A stretch of 64,000 nt of DNA from Haloferula sp. BvORR071 (GCF_000739615.1 NZ_BATP01000039.1:237109-301108), one strand, 5' to 3'. Positions 11,872 to 21,029 are shown, counted from the stretch's first letter. Notes: generated from the sequence alone by a model not told the origin. Translations and numbers: made by a program.

Positions 11872-12519
11872 ATGAAAAAGCCAAGGCCAAGGCCCCTCAA
11901 CCCCAGACAGGAAAAGTTCGCCCAACTCGTCGCCCAAGGCCTCCCCGCCTCCCAGGCCTACGTCGAAGCCGGCTACTCCAAACAGCAACCCGATGCCACC
12001 GCCAACGGCTGCCTCCTCCTGAAAACCCCGCGCGTGGCCGCCCGCGTCGCAGAGATCCAGAACCTCGCGGCAAGCCTCGACACCACCCTGCTCACCATCG
12101 TCGAGAAGCGCCGCTTCCTCGCCGAGGTGGTCCACACCCCGGTCGGCAGCATCGGCCCCGACTCACGGCTCTGCCAAGAGTTCTACGAGAAAACAAAAAA
12201 GAGAACCACAGCGACAACGCAGGCGGGCGGCACTCCAAGCGACGACAACGCAGCGGAGACCGTAACCGACCCCACAACCGAAGCGGATACCGTAATCCTG
12301 TGGCGCCGGATCAAGATGCCCGATAAATTGCGGGCCATCGACCTGGACTCGAAGCTGGCCGGACACTTCCCCAAGGCCGCGGCAGGCTTGGACGACGACG
12401 AGGAAGACCTCGCGATCTTTGACCTCGAGACGATCCGGGAGATTGCCGAGAGAGTGAGGATCGTCTCGCCCCTTCTCATGGGACTGCAGCATCCTTCAGT
12501 CCCGCCGAGCGTCCAGTGA
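11872..12519 (+). CDS. Orphan phage terminase small subunit-like protein
   Basis: A 215-residue protein whose first 70 residues match the DNA-recognition domain of phage terminase small subunits: LNPRQEKFAQLVAQGL, ASQAYVEAGYSKQ, then a run equivalent to the usual kL-K-n-p-k-V-a-a-R-v-a-e-i (LLLKTPRVAARVAEIQ). The C-terminal part contains IKMPDKLRAIDLDSKLAGHF, which fits the mPdKLrAlelLgKhlg segment of the same family. Small subunits recognise phage DNA for packaging. No large terminase, portal or other phage gene is nearby, so this is an orphan or remnant. The start could be ATG 11872 or 11863; 11872 is chosen because it is closest to the family start. It is flanked by two direct copies of a dispersed repeat. 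Confidence 0.75.
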   Translation: MKKPRPRPLNPRQEKFAQLVAQGLPASQAYVEAGYSKQQPDATANGCLLLKTPRVAARVAEIQNLAASLDTTLLTIVEKRRFLAEVVHTPVGSIGPDSRLCQEFYEKTKKRTTATTQAGGTPSDDNAAETVTDPTTEADTVILWRRIKMPDKLRAIDLDSKLAGHFPKAAAGLDDDEEDLAIFDLETIREIAERVRIVSPLLMGLQHPSVPPSVQ

Positions 12520-12875
12520 CCCGTCGATGGGGGCCGCTTCCGCAAACGAACCCGTCCTATCGAGTGCTGCGACATGTCGCGGCTTTGGGAGCCGGCCCCC
12601 GTCAACCGCCCAGCCGTCCCCGCAGCCGACGATATCGGCTCCACTGCCGGAGAAGTGAGCTTCTCACCTCACTCCTCCACCTCCTGCCTTTCTCATGCCT
12701 TTCTCCTGTTCAAATCCCCGCCTTTGACCGCCTCGCCTGAAACGCAGCGGATCCGCCAACCACGGATGAAAGGCAGAAAAAGCCTCCGCCACTGAATCTT
12801 CATCCGTGGAAATCCGTGTCCATCCGTGGTTCCCCCGCCTTTGCTGCAAAGTCCCTCCACAGATCGGACCCCATA
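12520..12875. other. Intergenic repeat-bearing stretch
   Basis: No gene seen. It contains a 16-nt string TGCCTTTCTCCTGTTC (12696-12711), also present upstream of the sulfatase (936-951), and the larger dispersed inverted repeat at 12758-12831. Confidence 0.6.
12758..12831. repeat. Dispersed CCACGGATGAA inverted-repeat element
   Basis: CCACGGATGAA (12760-12770) is perfectly inverted at 12799-12809 (TTCATCCGTGG), and AACCACGGATG (12758-12768) is perfectly inverted at 12821-12831 (CATCCGTGGTT). Read on the - strand it encodes the NHGWTRIxTDE string that I recall from spurious small proteins in many bacterial genomes, a mark of an interspersed repeat rather than a gene. Confidence 0.7.
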
Positions 12876-14507
12876 TCAGTGCTCCACCTTCGCGTTGAGC
12901 TTCAGAATACGGCGCACCTCCTCGATCCCCTCCGGATTCTGGTGGGCGCTGTGGTTCGAAGGGACGATCTTTTCCGAGGCCGCACCCTCGAGGTGTGAGC
13001 TCCAGTAAGGCACCACCCCATCACTGGAGTTCGGCGTGTCGCCCTTGCCGCGATCGCCCATGATCGAGTGGTAGGTCACCCCCGGCGCGATCGGCATCGC
13101 GCTGATCGCCTTCACGAAGCGGTTGTTCGGTGAGAGGGTATCGATGCTGTTCGGCGCGCGCTCCAGCACCATCGAGGCACTGTCTGCCACCATGACGGAG
13201 GACACCGCGTCGCGGGCATCGGCCAGGAAGCTCGGGACTCGCACCAGCCGCGAGCCGAGGCGTCCGATCCAGTTCGAGGCATAGCCAGAACCCTTGTGCG
13301 GCGCGGAGATGAAGATTGCTCGGTGGATATTCTTGCGATGGGTGAAGATCAGGGAGTCGACCAAGAGCTGCCGGCTGGGACCGCTGACTTTCGTTTGCTC
13401 AGGGGGATGGCCGAAGAGATTCAGCCACAGCTTGTCGCCCGCATCCGTCACCATCAGGCGGCTGATCAGGCTGCCCATGCTGTGCCCCACGATCACGATG
13501 TCCTTGTGATCGGGGAATTCCTTGTCGATGCCGTCCAATTCCTTCCTCAGCAGTGAGGCCGAGTAGGGATAAGGGTAGCCGCTCGGGTAGCTGAAGACCC
13601 AGAACTGGTAGCGCTCGCGGATCTCGGGATCATTGATCAGCGCGAGATACATCGGTGCCCAAGTCACCGGCGTGTCCTGCAAGCCGTGGACGAGGAGCAC
13701 TGGGATGCGGTTCTTGTCGTACTTCTGCAGCCGCATCAGCCGGGCGGTGTCGGAATACTTTTGCGGGTTGAGCAGGCGGATCAGCCCCAACTTGTCCGGG
13801 CGGTCCACGGCGATGGACATGGAAACCGGCGCACCGAAATCCGCAGCCAGTGAGGGATTCCGGCCAGCGATGGCAATCCGCTCTTCCTCGAAGGGATCGT
13901 GCAGTTCTAGAGTGCCGTCCTTCTCGTTCTGGAAGCGCAGCACCGCGGTGAGCGCCGCGTGACTCTTCGGGAGATCGTAGGTCTTCCGGAAATCCTTGTT
14001 CGCCGGGGAGAGCGCGACCAGGCAGGCCCCCACTCCCGGGCGGATGGCCTGCTTGGCATACTTGCCCTTGAAGCTGAGGTTGTCGGCGGCGAGGTATTGG
14101 CGCTCCACCCGGGGCGCCCCGGGTTCCAACTTCCCGCGCAGCGTGCGGGCACCCTCTCCGGAGCCCACCGTGATCGCCCGGTCCCATGGCAGCGACTTCG
14201 CCTGTTCCAGGCTTTCCACCAAGCGGGCTACGGCGTGGTTGTAGAGTGCCACCGCCCCGGTTTCTCCCTCCAGCGCCTTGGCGCCGGCGAGCCGCGCGCA
14301 GTCGAAGAAGTGACCGCTGGCGAGGATCGGATTCTTGTCTGCCTTGCCGGCTTCCAGCTCCCTCAGCGCGTCCGAGAGCGGGGAAACCACATAGTCACCC
14401 TTGGGTGTGGGGCTGTGGGTGTGGGTGTAGGAAACCGGCGCGGCACAGCCTGCGAACAGCAGGATCGAGATGGTGCAGAGAATTCTTCGGGGCATGGTGT
14501 GGGACAT
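12876..14507 (-). CDS. Alpha/beta-hydrolase (lipase/PGAP1-like) lipoprotein
   Basis: A 543-residue protein with a lipoprotein signal (ILLFAGC, lipidated C21), so probably anchored in the outer or inner membrane facing the periplasm. An N-terminal domain of about 265 residues has no motif I recognise. The hydrolase domain follows: oxyanion strand VLLVHGLQDTP (about 270-280), nucleophile elbow GHSMG with S343, a likely acid in SSDGVVPYW and the catalytic His in SNHSAH near the C-terminus. It probably cleaves an ester or amide such as a lipid; the substrate is unknown. The start ATG is at 14507, with another ATG four codons later. It begins 9 nt after the stop of the upstream membrane protein gene, suggesting an operon. 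Confidence 0.85.
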   Translation of the reverse strand: MSHTMPRRILCTISILLFAGCAAPVSYTHTHSPTPKGDYVVSPLSDALRELEAGKADKNPILASGHFFDCARLAGAKALEGETGAVALYNHAVARLVESLEQAKSLPWDRAITVGSGEGARTLRGKLEPGAPRVERQYLAADNLSFKGKYAKQAIRPGVGACLVALSPANKDFRKTYDLPKSHAALTAVLRFQNEKDGTLELHDPFEEERIAIAGRNPSLAADFGAPVSMSIAVDRPDKLGLIRLLNPQKYSDTARLMRLQKYDKNRIPVLLVHGLQDTPVTWAPMYLALINDPEIRERYQFWVFSYPSGYPYPYSASLLRKELDGIDKEFPDHKDIVIVGHSMGSLISRLMVTDAGDKLWLNLFGHPPEQTKVSGPSRQLLVDSLIFTHRKNIHRAIFISAPHKGSGYASNWIGRLGSRLVRVPSFLADARDAVSSVMVADSASMVLERAPNSIDTLSPNNRFVKAISAMPIAPGVTYHSIMGDRGKGDTPNSSDGVVPYWSSHLEGAASEKIVPSNHSAHQNPEGIEEVRRILKLNAKVEH

Positions 14508-14516
14508 GAGGATGAT

Positions 14517-15722
14517 TTAGAAAACCGTTTTCAGGACCTTGCCGAGCAGTTCGCCGACCGGGATCTCAAGGGCCGCGACCGCGAGGATGGGAAGTGCGAC
14601 CAGAGCCGCGACTTCCATGAGCGTCCGGCGCGAACATGGGATGATCCGCATGGCCTTCACGGCATTGTAGAGAGCGGTGGAAGGCGCCGCGGCACTTGGC
14701 TCGGGAGTCCCGCCCGCCGGAGCTATGGCAGGATTCTTGGTTTCGATCCAGCGCCGGTGGATCTGCCGCTCCTGGTGGCAGGTGAAGTCGCTGTAATCCG
14801 CCAGCCCCTTGCGGCGCGCTCTTTTCAGCAGCGGAATGAAAACCGTCAGCGGCACCAGGCAGAGCGCCAGGGCAACGACCCCGAAGATCCCAGCCTGCAA
14901 TTGCAGGCTGGCGATGCGGGTGCCATGCCACTTCACATCATGGGCAGCGTAGGCCGCCTGCACGCAGGACATCGCAAACACCAGCGGCACGAAGGCCCGC
15001 GGCAGCAACTCGAGGAAGCCCAGCCCGCCCAAGCCATCAGGATGGCTCGGCACCGGCTCCAGCCCGAGCTTCACGACCCGCCGGAAAAAGATGGTGATCA
15101 GGATGATCCGCCACATCCAAGAAAGCAGGAAGATCTGCAGCAGGGGGCGCGAGACACAGAGATACCACCAGCCGCCGATGCCCAGGCCATTGCCCTCCCG
15201 CGCCCAGTCGAGTTCACGCAGGCGCTGGCTTGCCTCCGGGATCAGCATGCTGGCCAGGATCACCGTCCCGATCGTCACCCACGGCAAGGTCGAGTCCCGT
15301 AGGCGCTCGACGCCGGCGATCACCTCGCGGAAGGCCGGCACCTTTTCCCTCGGCACCACACCGGAGGAGATGAAGCGCGGCAACAGGCGCTTCATTACCG
15401 ATTTCGCCACCCGCTCGCCGTAGATCAGCACCGGCAGCGCGATCAGGAAGCGCACATGGATTTCCAAATGCCGCATCAGGGGCTCGCTTGTCGTGTCCGC
15501 GAAGGCGCGCTTGTTCACCAGCGCCCAGAGCATCAGCGGTAGCCAGGCCAGCAGGGTGAAGACGATCGTGCGCCGTGCAATGCCGTCCTTGCCACTGCGC
15601 GGATAGAGCCGCACGGCACGTTGCGCCCGGGTCCATGCATCTCCCTCCACCAGTGTGAAGCGCAAGGCTTCGCTTTCGGGTCCAAGGTCGCTCTCTGATG
15701 TTATCGGAAGGTTCGCGGACAT
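14517..15722 (-). CDS. Multi-pass inner-membrane protein, unknown function
   Basis: About 401 residues starting at MSANLPITSESD (ATG 15722; a longer frame to 15779 adds residues that do not look coding). A soluble N-terminal part of about 50 residues is followed by five to six hydrophobic segments, including TIVFTLLAWLPLMLWALV, VRFLIALPVLIYG, TLPWVTIGTVILASMLI, LLQIFLLSWMWRIILITIFF and GVVALALCLVPLTVFIPLL. A cytoplasmic Arg/His-rich region and a final membrane helix come last. I do not recognise the family. The lipase lipoprotein follows 9 nt downstream, so the two may work together at the envelope. Confidence 0.75.
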   Translation of the reverse strand: MSANLPITSESDLGPESEALRFTLVEGDAWTRAQRAVRLYPRSGKDGIARRTIVFTLLAWLPLMLWALVNKRAFADTTSEPLMRHLEIHVRFLIALPVLIYGERVAKSVMKRLLPRFISSGVVPREKVPAFREVIAGVERLRDSTLPWVTIGTVILASMLIPEASQRLRELDWAREGNGLGIGGWWYLCVSRPLLQIFLLSWMWRIILITIFFRRVVKLGLEPVPSHPDGLGGLGFLELLPRAFVPLVFAMSCVQAAYAAHDVKWHGTRIASLQLQAGIFGVVALALCLVPLTVFIPLLKRARRKGLADYSDFTCHQERQIHRRWIETKNPAIAPAGGTPEPSAAAPSTALYNAVKAMRIIPCSRRTLMEVAALVALPILAVAALEIPVGELLGKVLKTVF

Positions 15723-15899
15723 GCCAAATCGAAGAAACGGGAATCGTGTAGCAAGAATTAAGGAAGCGGCAGATACCACTTTAGTTCAATGGCCGGGCCC
15801 GCGGAGCCGCCATCCATGCGGGCTGCAGGGCTTGGCGGGTTGTTACAAAACTCCTCATCTTGCTTTTCGGTCATTGCGATTCTAGGGTCAGGGGTTGCT

Positions 15900-16490
15900 A
15901 TGAAAACACTACTCCACCTCATCGGCCGCTTCGCTCTCCTCGCCCTGTCCGGGGCGCTGCTGAGCCAGTGCGCACATGAACCCGTCACGCAGGCAAACGC
16001 TGCGAACTCCAGCCGCAAGCAGATCTCCGCGGACTCCCGTGCCGCCCTCAGGGATCTTTATGCGAGCAATCCTTCCGCCCGCCACTTGGGCAAACATGCC
16101 TCCGGCATCCTCGTCTTCCCGCATGTCATGAAGGGCGGCTTCGTCGTCGGTGCTGAAGGCGGCAATGGCGCGCTCTTCGGCTCGGATGGCGGAACCCGCG
16201 GCTACTATCAGACGGCCGGTGCTTCCTGGGGCCTGCAGGCGGGCGTCCAGAAGTTTGGCTATGCTCTCTTCCTCATGAACAAGCAGGAGGTGGCCAATCT
16301 CGATCAAGCAGCGGGATGGTCGGTTGGCAGCAGCCCGAGCCTCGTCGTCGTGGATAAAGGCGTGGCCTCCGAACTTACCACCAAGAACATTTCCAAGGGA
16401 ACCTACGCCTTCATCTTCGACCAGAAGGGCCTGATGGGCGGCCTCGGCCTGAAGGGTACCAAGATCACCAGGATCCACCCCGGCCCCTGA
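15900..16490 (+). CDS. SYLF/YSC84-domain lipid-binding lipoprotein
   Basis: A 196-residue protein with an N-terminal signal (MKTLLHLIGRFALLALSGALLSQC). C24 is a possible lipidation site, although Gln at -1 is unusual. The rest is a bacterial SYLF (YSC84/Las17-binding, DUF500-like) domain with KHASGILVFPHVMKGGFVVGAEGGNGALF, GYYQTAGASWGLQAGVQKFG and a late KGTYAFIFDQKGLMGGL (read in pieces). Eukaryotic SYLF domains bind phosphoinositides. Bacterial ones are envelope proteins of unclear role, probably lipid binding. The start ATG at 15900 has AGGGG seven nucleotides upstream. It is followed by a strong terminator shared with the converging gene. Confidence 0.85.
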   Translation: MKTLLHLIGRFALLALSGALLSQCAHEPVTQANAANSSRKQISADSRAALRDLYASNPSARHLGKHASGILVFPHVMKGGFVVGAEGGNGALFGSDGGTRGYYQTAGASWGLQAGVQKFGYALFLMNKQEVANLDQAAGWSVGSSPSLVVVDKGVASELTTKNISKGTYAFIFDQKGLMGGLGLKGTKITRIHPGP

Positions 16491-16526
16491 GCTGATATTC
16501 ACGTTTCCTTTTACGATTGGAAATAA

Positions 16527-16560
16527 GACGGGCTCCCGCAGGGGAGCCCGTCTCCTTTGA
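16527..16560. terminator. Terminator between converging SYLF and Gly-rich protein genes
   Basis: A perfect 11-bp stem (GACGGGCTCCC at 16527-16537 with GGGAGCCCGTC at 16542-16552), a 4-nt loop, and TCCTTT on the + side. The minus-strand side is followed by TTATTTCC, so it can act in both directions. Confidence 0.8.
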
Positions 16561-16568
16561 TGGATGCC

Positions 16569-18863
16569 TCAGAGCGTCTTGTCGAAGGTCAGCCCCGGAT
16601 CTCCTTGCGGACCGCCCGCGAGCACGAAGTTCAGCTTCTTGTCCTCCGGCAGCTTGATCTCACCGACCATCTGCGAGTCATCGGATGCCAAGACCAGCAG
16701 GCCCTTCTCATCGATGCTGAATGTGCCGATCAGATCGCTCTTCTGATCGCCCTTGTTGAAGACCCAACTAAACTTCCCGTCTTCGCCTAGGGTCAGCGTC
16801 ACCTTTCCATCGGCACCACGGTCATTCACCCAGGTGCCGGGCAGTTTCTCCGCTGGAACCGGGGCTGGCGCTTCTTTCTCCACCGCCGGTACCGGGGCGC
16901 TGGTATCGCCGGTATCCGGGGAGATCGAGGACTTGCACAGGTCGCGGAGCTGCGCGGCGACCCGGTCGGCCGGCTGCAACTTCACGGTCTGATCGAATTC
17001 CCCGTAGGCCTGATCCAAGTGGGCACACACCAGATAGTGGTATCCGAGCAGGAAGTGCGAGGCGGCATCGTCGGGCTTGGAGCGCGAGTAATCCTCCAGT
17101 TTCCGCAGTTGGTCGGTGTAGACGCTCTGCGAGGAGTAAAGGCCGGTCATCGTGGTCCAGTCCCAGCCCGGACCGGAAGCCAGTACCGGATTGAGCACGC
17201 CGGCGGCTTCACCATACTTGCCGAGCGCAAAGAGAATCAGCGCGCGGTACTCGTGGATCGCAGTGTCGCCCGGCATCGCGGCGATGGATTGGTCCACCGA
17301 CTTCATGGCGCTCAGGTAGTCGCCCTGCTTGAAGGCGTCCCGCGACGCATCCAGCGCAACGGAGGATTTTTCCTCGGCGCTTTGCTCAGCCACCTCATCG
17401 CCCGGCGGCATCTTGCCCGCGGATACGGAGAGCGGCTCGGTATAGTTGATGACCGTCGTGTTGCCACTCTGGACCGGCGGGGCGGGGTAGGGGTTCTGGT
17501 AGCTCTGGTAGCCGGTGTTGTAGATCAGGCTGCCGAGGCCCCAGGCCGCGAGCCCCCAAGCCATGCCCTCGCCGAAGTCGTGGTGGTCGTCCACCACCAC
17601 GTAGCCCGGGTAAGGGTGCGGGCGGTAGTAGTTGTTGTGGCCGTACCAACCGCTGTTCCAACCGTAGTTCCAGCTCCCATGGTGCCAGCCGTGGCAGTTG
17701 TTGGCGTTCCACCAGGGACGGTTGCCCCAGTAGTTCGGCTTGTAGCCCCAGTTGACGTTCTTCTGGAAGTTGTTGTTGATCGTGACGTTGTTGTTGTTGC
17801 CGGCGATGTTCACGTTGCCACGGCCCGGCCGGTTCCAGTTGCCCCAATTACCCCAGTTGTTGCCCCAGTTGCCCTTGTTGACGTGGCGGTTGTCGATGTT
17901 GACCGTCGGCCGGTTGATCACCGGGCGGTTGTTGATGTTCGTGTTGCCGCCGCCGGGCCGGATGATGTTGTTATTGTTCCCGCTGTTGTTGCCACTGTTC
18001 CAATTCGGCCGCTGGCCGGGACGCGGGTAGTTGACGTTGCCCGGTCTGGTATTGGGCCGGTCGGGCAAGGGCATGGGCCGGACGTTTCCGCCGCCACCGG
18101 CACCGGGAAGGAAGTTGTTGTTACCGCCGCCCCCCGGACGGTTGTTACCGCCACCTCCGCCAGGCCGGTTATTCCCGCCGCCACCGGGCAGGATGTTGTT
18201 ACCGCCGCCCCCGCCAGGCCGGTTGTCGCCGCCACCTCCGGGACGATTGTCTCCGCCTCCGCCGGGACGGTTGTTGCCGCCGCCCCCGGGCAGGATGTTG
18301 TTGCCACCACCTCCACCGGGCCGATTGTCGCCGCCACCTCCGGGGCGATTGCCCCCTCCACCAGGACGATTGTCGCCGCCGCCTCCCGGGCGGTTGTTGC
18401 CACCGGCCCCGGGAAGTTGAGTGCCGCCACCGCCACCACCGGGGCGGACATTGTTGCCACCGCCGCCGGGACGTTGGACGCCACCGCCGCCGGCACCAGG
18501 CCGCACGGCTGCGCCGCCGCCACCACCACCTCCTCCTCCGCCACCCGGGCGTTGCACGCCCGCACCACCGCCGCCGGGTCGTGGTGCCGGGCGGGCTTGA
18601 GGTTGCTGTTGAGGGCGATTCATCTTGGAGCCGGTCATCGGGCTGCGGTTCGCTTGGCGGGCAGCGCCGCCACCGCCACCTCCTCCTCCTCCTCCCCCAC
18701 CGCCGCGGGGGGCACCACCACCTCCGCCACCGCCGCCGGCATGGCCGAGGCCGTGGCCACCACCACCGCCTCCTCCGCCCCCGGCACCGCCGCGGGCCTC
18801 CAGTTCGACGGTGAGCATCGAGCACATCAGGATCGGGACGATCACAGGTACGAAGTTTTTCAT
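16569..18863 (-). CDS. Secreted Gly/Asn/Pro-rich repeat protein with TPR and C-terminal beta domain
   Basis: A 764-residue protein with a signal peptide (MKNFVPVIVPILMCSMLTVELEA). Residues 24 to about 275 are low complexity, built on tandem NNRPGGGG/DNRPGGGG units. The next stretch, to about 430, is Asn/Trp/Tyr/His rich (NWGNWGNWN, HHGSWNYGWNSG). After a hydrophobic GMAWGLAAWGLGSLIYNTGY segment comes a TPR-like region (about 495-650: DAFKQGDYLSAMKSVDQSI, HEYRALILFALGKYGEAAGVL, HFLLGYHYLVCAHLDQAY). The final ~90 residues begin GTWVNDRGADGKVTLTLGED and look like a small beta-barrel. It may be an envelope or matrix protein; the exact role is unknown. It starts 22 nt after the NTF2-like gene and is probably co-transcribed with it. 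Confidence 0.85.
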   Translation of the reverse strand: MKNFVPVIVPILMCSMLTVELEARGGAGGGGGGGGGHGLGHAGGGGGGGGAPRGGGGGGGGGGGGGAARQANRSPMTGSKMNRPQQQPQARPAPRPGGGGAGVQRPGGGGGGGGGGGAAVRPGAGGGGVQRPGGGGNNVRPGGGGGGTQLPGAGGNNRPGGGGDNRPGGGGNRPGGGGDNRPGGGGGNNILPGGGGNNRPGGGGDNRPGGGGDNRPGGGGGNNILPGGGGNNRPGGGGGNNRPGGGGNNNFLPGAGGGGNVRPMPLPDRPNTRPGNVNYPRPGQRPNWNSGNNSGNNNNIIRPGGGNTNINNRPVINRPTVNIDNRHVNKGNWGNNWGNWGNWNRPGRGNVNIAGNNNNVTINNNFQKNVNWGYKPNYWGNRPWWNANNCHGWHHGSWNYGWNSGWYGHNNYYRPHPYPGYVVVDDHHDFGEGMAWGLAAWGLGSLIYNTGYQSYQNPYPAPPVQSGNTTVINYTEPLSVSAGKMPPGDEVAEQSAEEKSSVALDASRDAFKQGDYLSAMKSVDQSIAAMPGDTAIHEYRALILFALGKYGEAAGVLNPVLASGPGWDWTTMTGLYSSQSVYTDQLRKLEDYSRSKPDDAASHFLLGYHYLVCAHLDQAYGEFDQTVKLQPADRVAAQLRDLCKSSISPDTGDTSAPVPAVEKEAPAPVPAEKLPGTWVNDRGADGKVTLTLGEDGKFSWVFNKGDQKSDLIGTFSIDEKGLLVLASDDSQMVGEIKLPEDKKLNFVLAGGPQGDPGLTFDKTL

Positions 18864-18885
18864 GATCTTGGAGAAGTTGAGGTGA

Positions 18886-19902
18886 TCATTGTTTTTCAGG
18901 GCTTTCCGCCTCCGGCTTGGCGGCTACGGGGCCGTTTTCTGGATCCGGCGCGCGGCGCACGAATTTCAATTCGATGTCGGGCTGGGCCTCTCCGGCCATC
19001 ACCCGGTCTGTGGATTTCCAGACGATGGTGTCCTCGCCATCGAAGCTCATCCGCTGCGTGGCGGAATTGGTCTCAGCGTCCGCAGTCACGCCGCTGCTGC
19101 GGATCAGCCACTCGTTGCCCACCCGCGTCCATTGGCCGGAGGCATTCCCGCCCTCACTATCGAAGGTCCACCAGAAGATGGAGGAGCAGGCAGGATTCCA
19201 GCCGATGCGGATGCTGGTGGTCTGGACGTCGCCATCGCCGTCGGTGGTCACCGCTTCGCCGATCAGGAAGTTCCCGCTGGCGTCGAGATCCATCGACAGT
19301 GCCATGCGCAGGTCGTCGCTCTCAAAGGACCAATCGCCGGTCAGACCGCCGAGAGGCTTGAGATGCTCCGAGGGCGGCGTGACCTCCAATTGGTCGCGCG
19401 TGCTGGCGATCAGCCAGCCGCCGTCCGCCTGCTTGATCTGGGTGGCGGAGTAGCTGATCGATTTCACCGGCTCGCTCGCGTCCGGATAGGTGAAGTGGAG
19501 CACGCCGTCTTCGATCGCCACGCCCGGGGCAACCAGCCGCACTGACGAGGCCTCCAAGGCCACCTGCGGAACGTCGTCATCCTCAAAGAGGTCCTTGTAG
19601 CGCGCCTCGATCGCCGCTCGGCCGCGGACGGTCTCGCCATCCCGCGTCATCATTTCGGCGTTTGGCAGGAAGAGCGCGGCCACGCCGGCGGCATCCTTCT
19701 TGTTATAACTTTCAACAAAGCGCTCGGCCGACTTGGCAAGGGATTCGACCTCGGTGTCGGACGGGCCATCGTCGGCCGCGGCGGCCGCCGCCCCGGCATC
19801 CTTGGCCGGGGTCTTTTCCTGGGCGAAGGAGGGCTGGGAGAAGGGGAGAAGGAGAAGTAGTGCGAGTGGCTGGAGCCGTCGCGCGAGCGATCGTGTTCTC
19901 AT
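18886..19902 (-). CDS. Secreted NTF2-like (SgcJ/DUF4440-type) protein
   Basis: A 338-residue protein with a signal peptide (LQPLALLLLLPFSQPSFAQ). Residues about 48-175 form an NTF2-like domain with AERFVESYNKKDAAGVAALF, NAEMMTRDGETVRGRAAIEARYKDLF and a strand pair ending GGWLIASTRDQ (read in pieces). A second beta-rich domain (about 185-315) looks like a repeat of the same lipocalin-like assay fold (LTGDWSFESDDLRMALSMDL). NTF2-like proteins of this kind bind small ligands or dimerise; no catalytic residues can be assigned. It is the first gene of a two-gene unit with the Gly-rich protein, divergent from the AraC regulator, which may control the pair. Confidence 0.8.
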   Translation of the reverse strand: MRTRSLARRLQPLALLLLLPFSQPSFAQEKTPAKDAGAAAAAADDGPSDTEVESLAKSAERFVESYNKKDAAGVAALFLPNAEMMTRDGETVRGRAAIEARYKDLFEDDDVPQVALEASSVRLVAPGVAIEDGVLHFTYPDASEPVKSISYSATQIKQADGGWLIASTRDQLEVTPPSEHLKPLGGLTGDWSFESDDLRMALSMDLDASGNFLIGEAVTTDGDGDVQTTSIRIGWNPACSSIFWWTFDSEGGNASGQWTRVGNEWLIRSSGVTADAETNSATQRMSFDGEDTIVWKSTDRVMAGEAQPDIELKFVRRAPDPENGPVAAKPEAESPEKQ

Positions 19903-20009
19903 GATCAGGGTCAGTTGATGGTGAAGGGGGATTGGAGTATCCGGCTTGTGAGGCAGGATAAGGAGTTAGATCGAAGTGTCGGTATCGGCTAGCGATTGTG
20001 CTATCCGAA

Positions 20010-20990
20010 ATGCGCAAATCCGTTTATGCGATCGGGCCTGTATCAGCGCGAGTCATGGAGTCGCTTCACTTCCAGACCGATGAGTGCGGACGCCTTGCGG
20101 AACTTGCCGCCAGGTCCGGATGGGAAATGCACTGCATCCAGATCGAGCCGGGTGAATTCCGCGGTGTCTGTGACATTGCCCTGCTACCCGGTTTGCGGAT
20201 CTGCCTCGGCAATTTCTCCCCGGCGCTGCGCATTCACGCGAAGGTGCCGGATGGCTGGCGGGCGCTAGCCATGGCGGACGGCGGCGCGTGCTTTCGCGGT
20301 CGAACGCTGGGCAATGGCGCCCTGTGTTACATCGTGCCGGGTGATCCGGCCTTTTGGCAAACTCCAGCCGATCACGCAGCGGACACGGTGATGATCGAGG
20401 CTGCCATTCTCGATCAAGCGATCCAGGAATTGAGCGGGGATAGCCTGGCCAAGTGCCTGCCGCATACCGCCGTGCTGGGAATCTCTCCGGAATACCTCGC
20501 CCCGCTGCGCCGCTTGTTGCGCGCGATAGTCTCAGAGGCCACGACTGCGACGGTCGAGGGCGAGAACTCTTGCCGGGTCCTCGCCGGCTCGCTGATCCGC
20601 ACGCTCGCGGTCCTGCTCACAATGCCTGAGGTCGGTTCACGTCCGCCTGCTCACTCCAGCCCCGAGGCCTGCCATGTCGCGGCGGCGCTGGCCTTGATGG
20701 AGAAACATCCCGGCCGTGCGTGGAGTCTGCGCGAGCTCTGCCAACATGCGGATGTTTGTCCCCGGACCTTGCAGACAAGTTTCCTACGTCAGACCGGTGT
20801 GGGGCCCAACCGCTTTGTCCGTGAACTGCGGCTCAACCGCGTCCGTAGCCGCCTGCGCGGCGCACGCCGTGGCAGCGAGTCGGTGAAGCAGATCGCGATC
20901 GAGCATGGGTTCAACCATCTCGGGCATTTCTCGCGGGACTACGTCACGCTCTTCGGGGAGCTGCCTTCACAGACTCTCTGCAACGAATAG
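20010..20990 (+). CDS. AraC-family transcriptional regulator
   Basis: A 326-residue protein with a C-terminal AraC/XylS DNA-binding domain of two helix-turn-helix units (about 235-322: LRELCQHADVCPRTLQTSFLRQTG, then QIAIEHGFNHLGHFSRDYVTLFG, read in pieces). The N-terminal ~200 residues resemble the effector domain of OxyR-independent AraC regulators that sense small molecules, with no ligand identifiable. ATG 20010 is preferred over GTG 19998. It is divergently transcribed from the NTF2-like/Gly-rich pair across about 110 nt, a layout that often means regulation of the divergent unit. Confidence 0.9.
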   Translation: MRKSVYAIGPVSARVMESLHFQTDECGRLAELAARSGWEMHCIQIEPGEFRGVCDIALLPGLRICLGNFSPALRIHAKVPDGWRALAMADGGACFRGRTLGNGALCYIVPGDPAFWQTPADHAADTVMIEAAILDQAIQELSGDSLAKCLPHTAVLGISPEYLAPLRRLLRAIVSEATTATVEGENSCRVLAGSLIRTLAVLLTMPEVGSRPPAHSSPEACHVAAALALMEKHPGRAWSLRELCQHADVCPRTLQTSFLRQTGVGPNRFVRELRLNRVRSRLRGARRGSESVKQIAIEHGFNHLGHFSRDYVTLFGELPSQTLCNE

Positions 20991-21029
20991 ACATCGAGCT
21001 TATGAAGACGACGCTGAAGGGTAGGTCTA

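Noticed and set aside
17019..19361. A 780-codon + strand frame opposite the Gly-rich protein and its neighbour
   Set aside because: It spans two real minus-strand genes and the gap between them, which a genuine gene here would not do; composition is that of a complement shadow.
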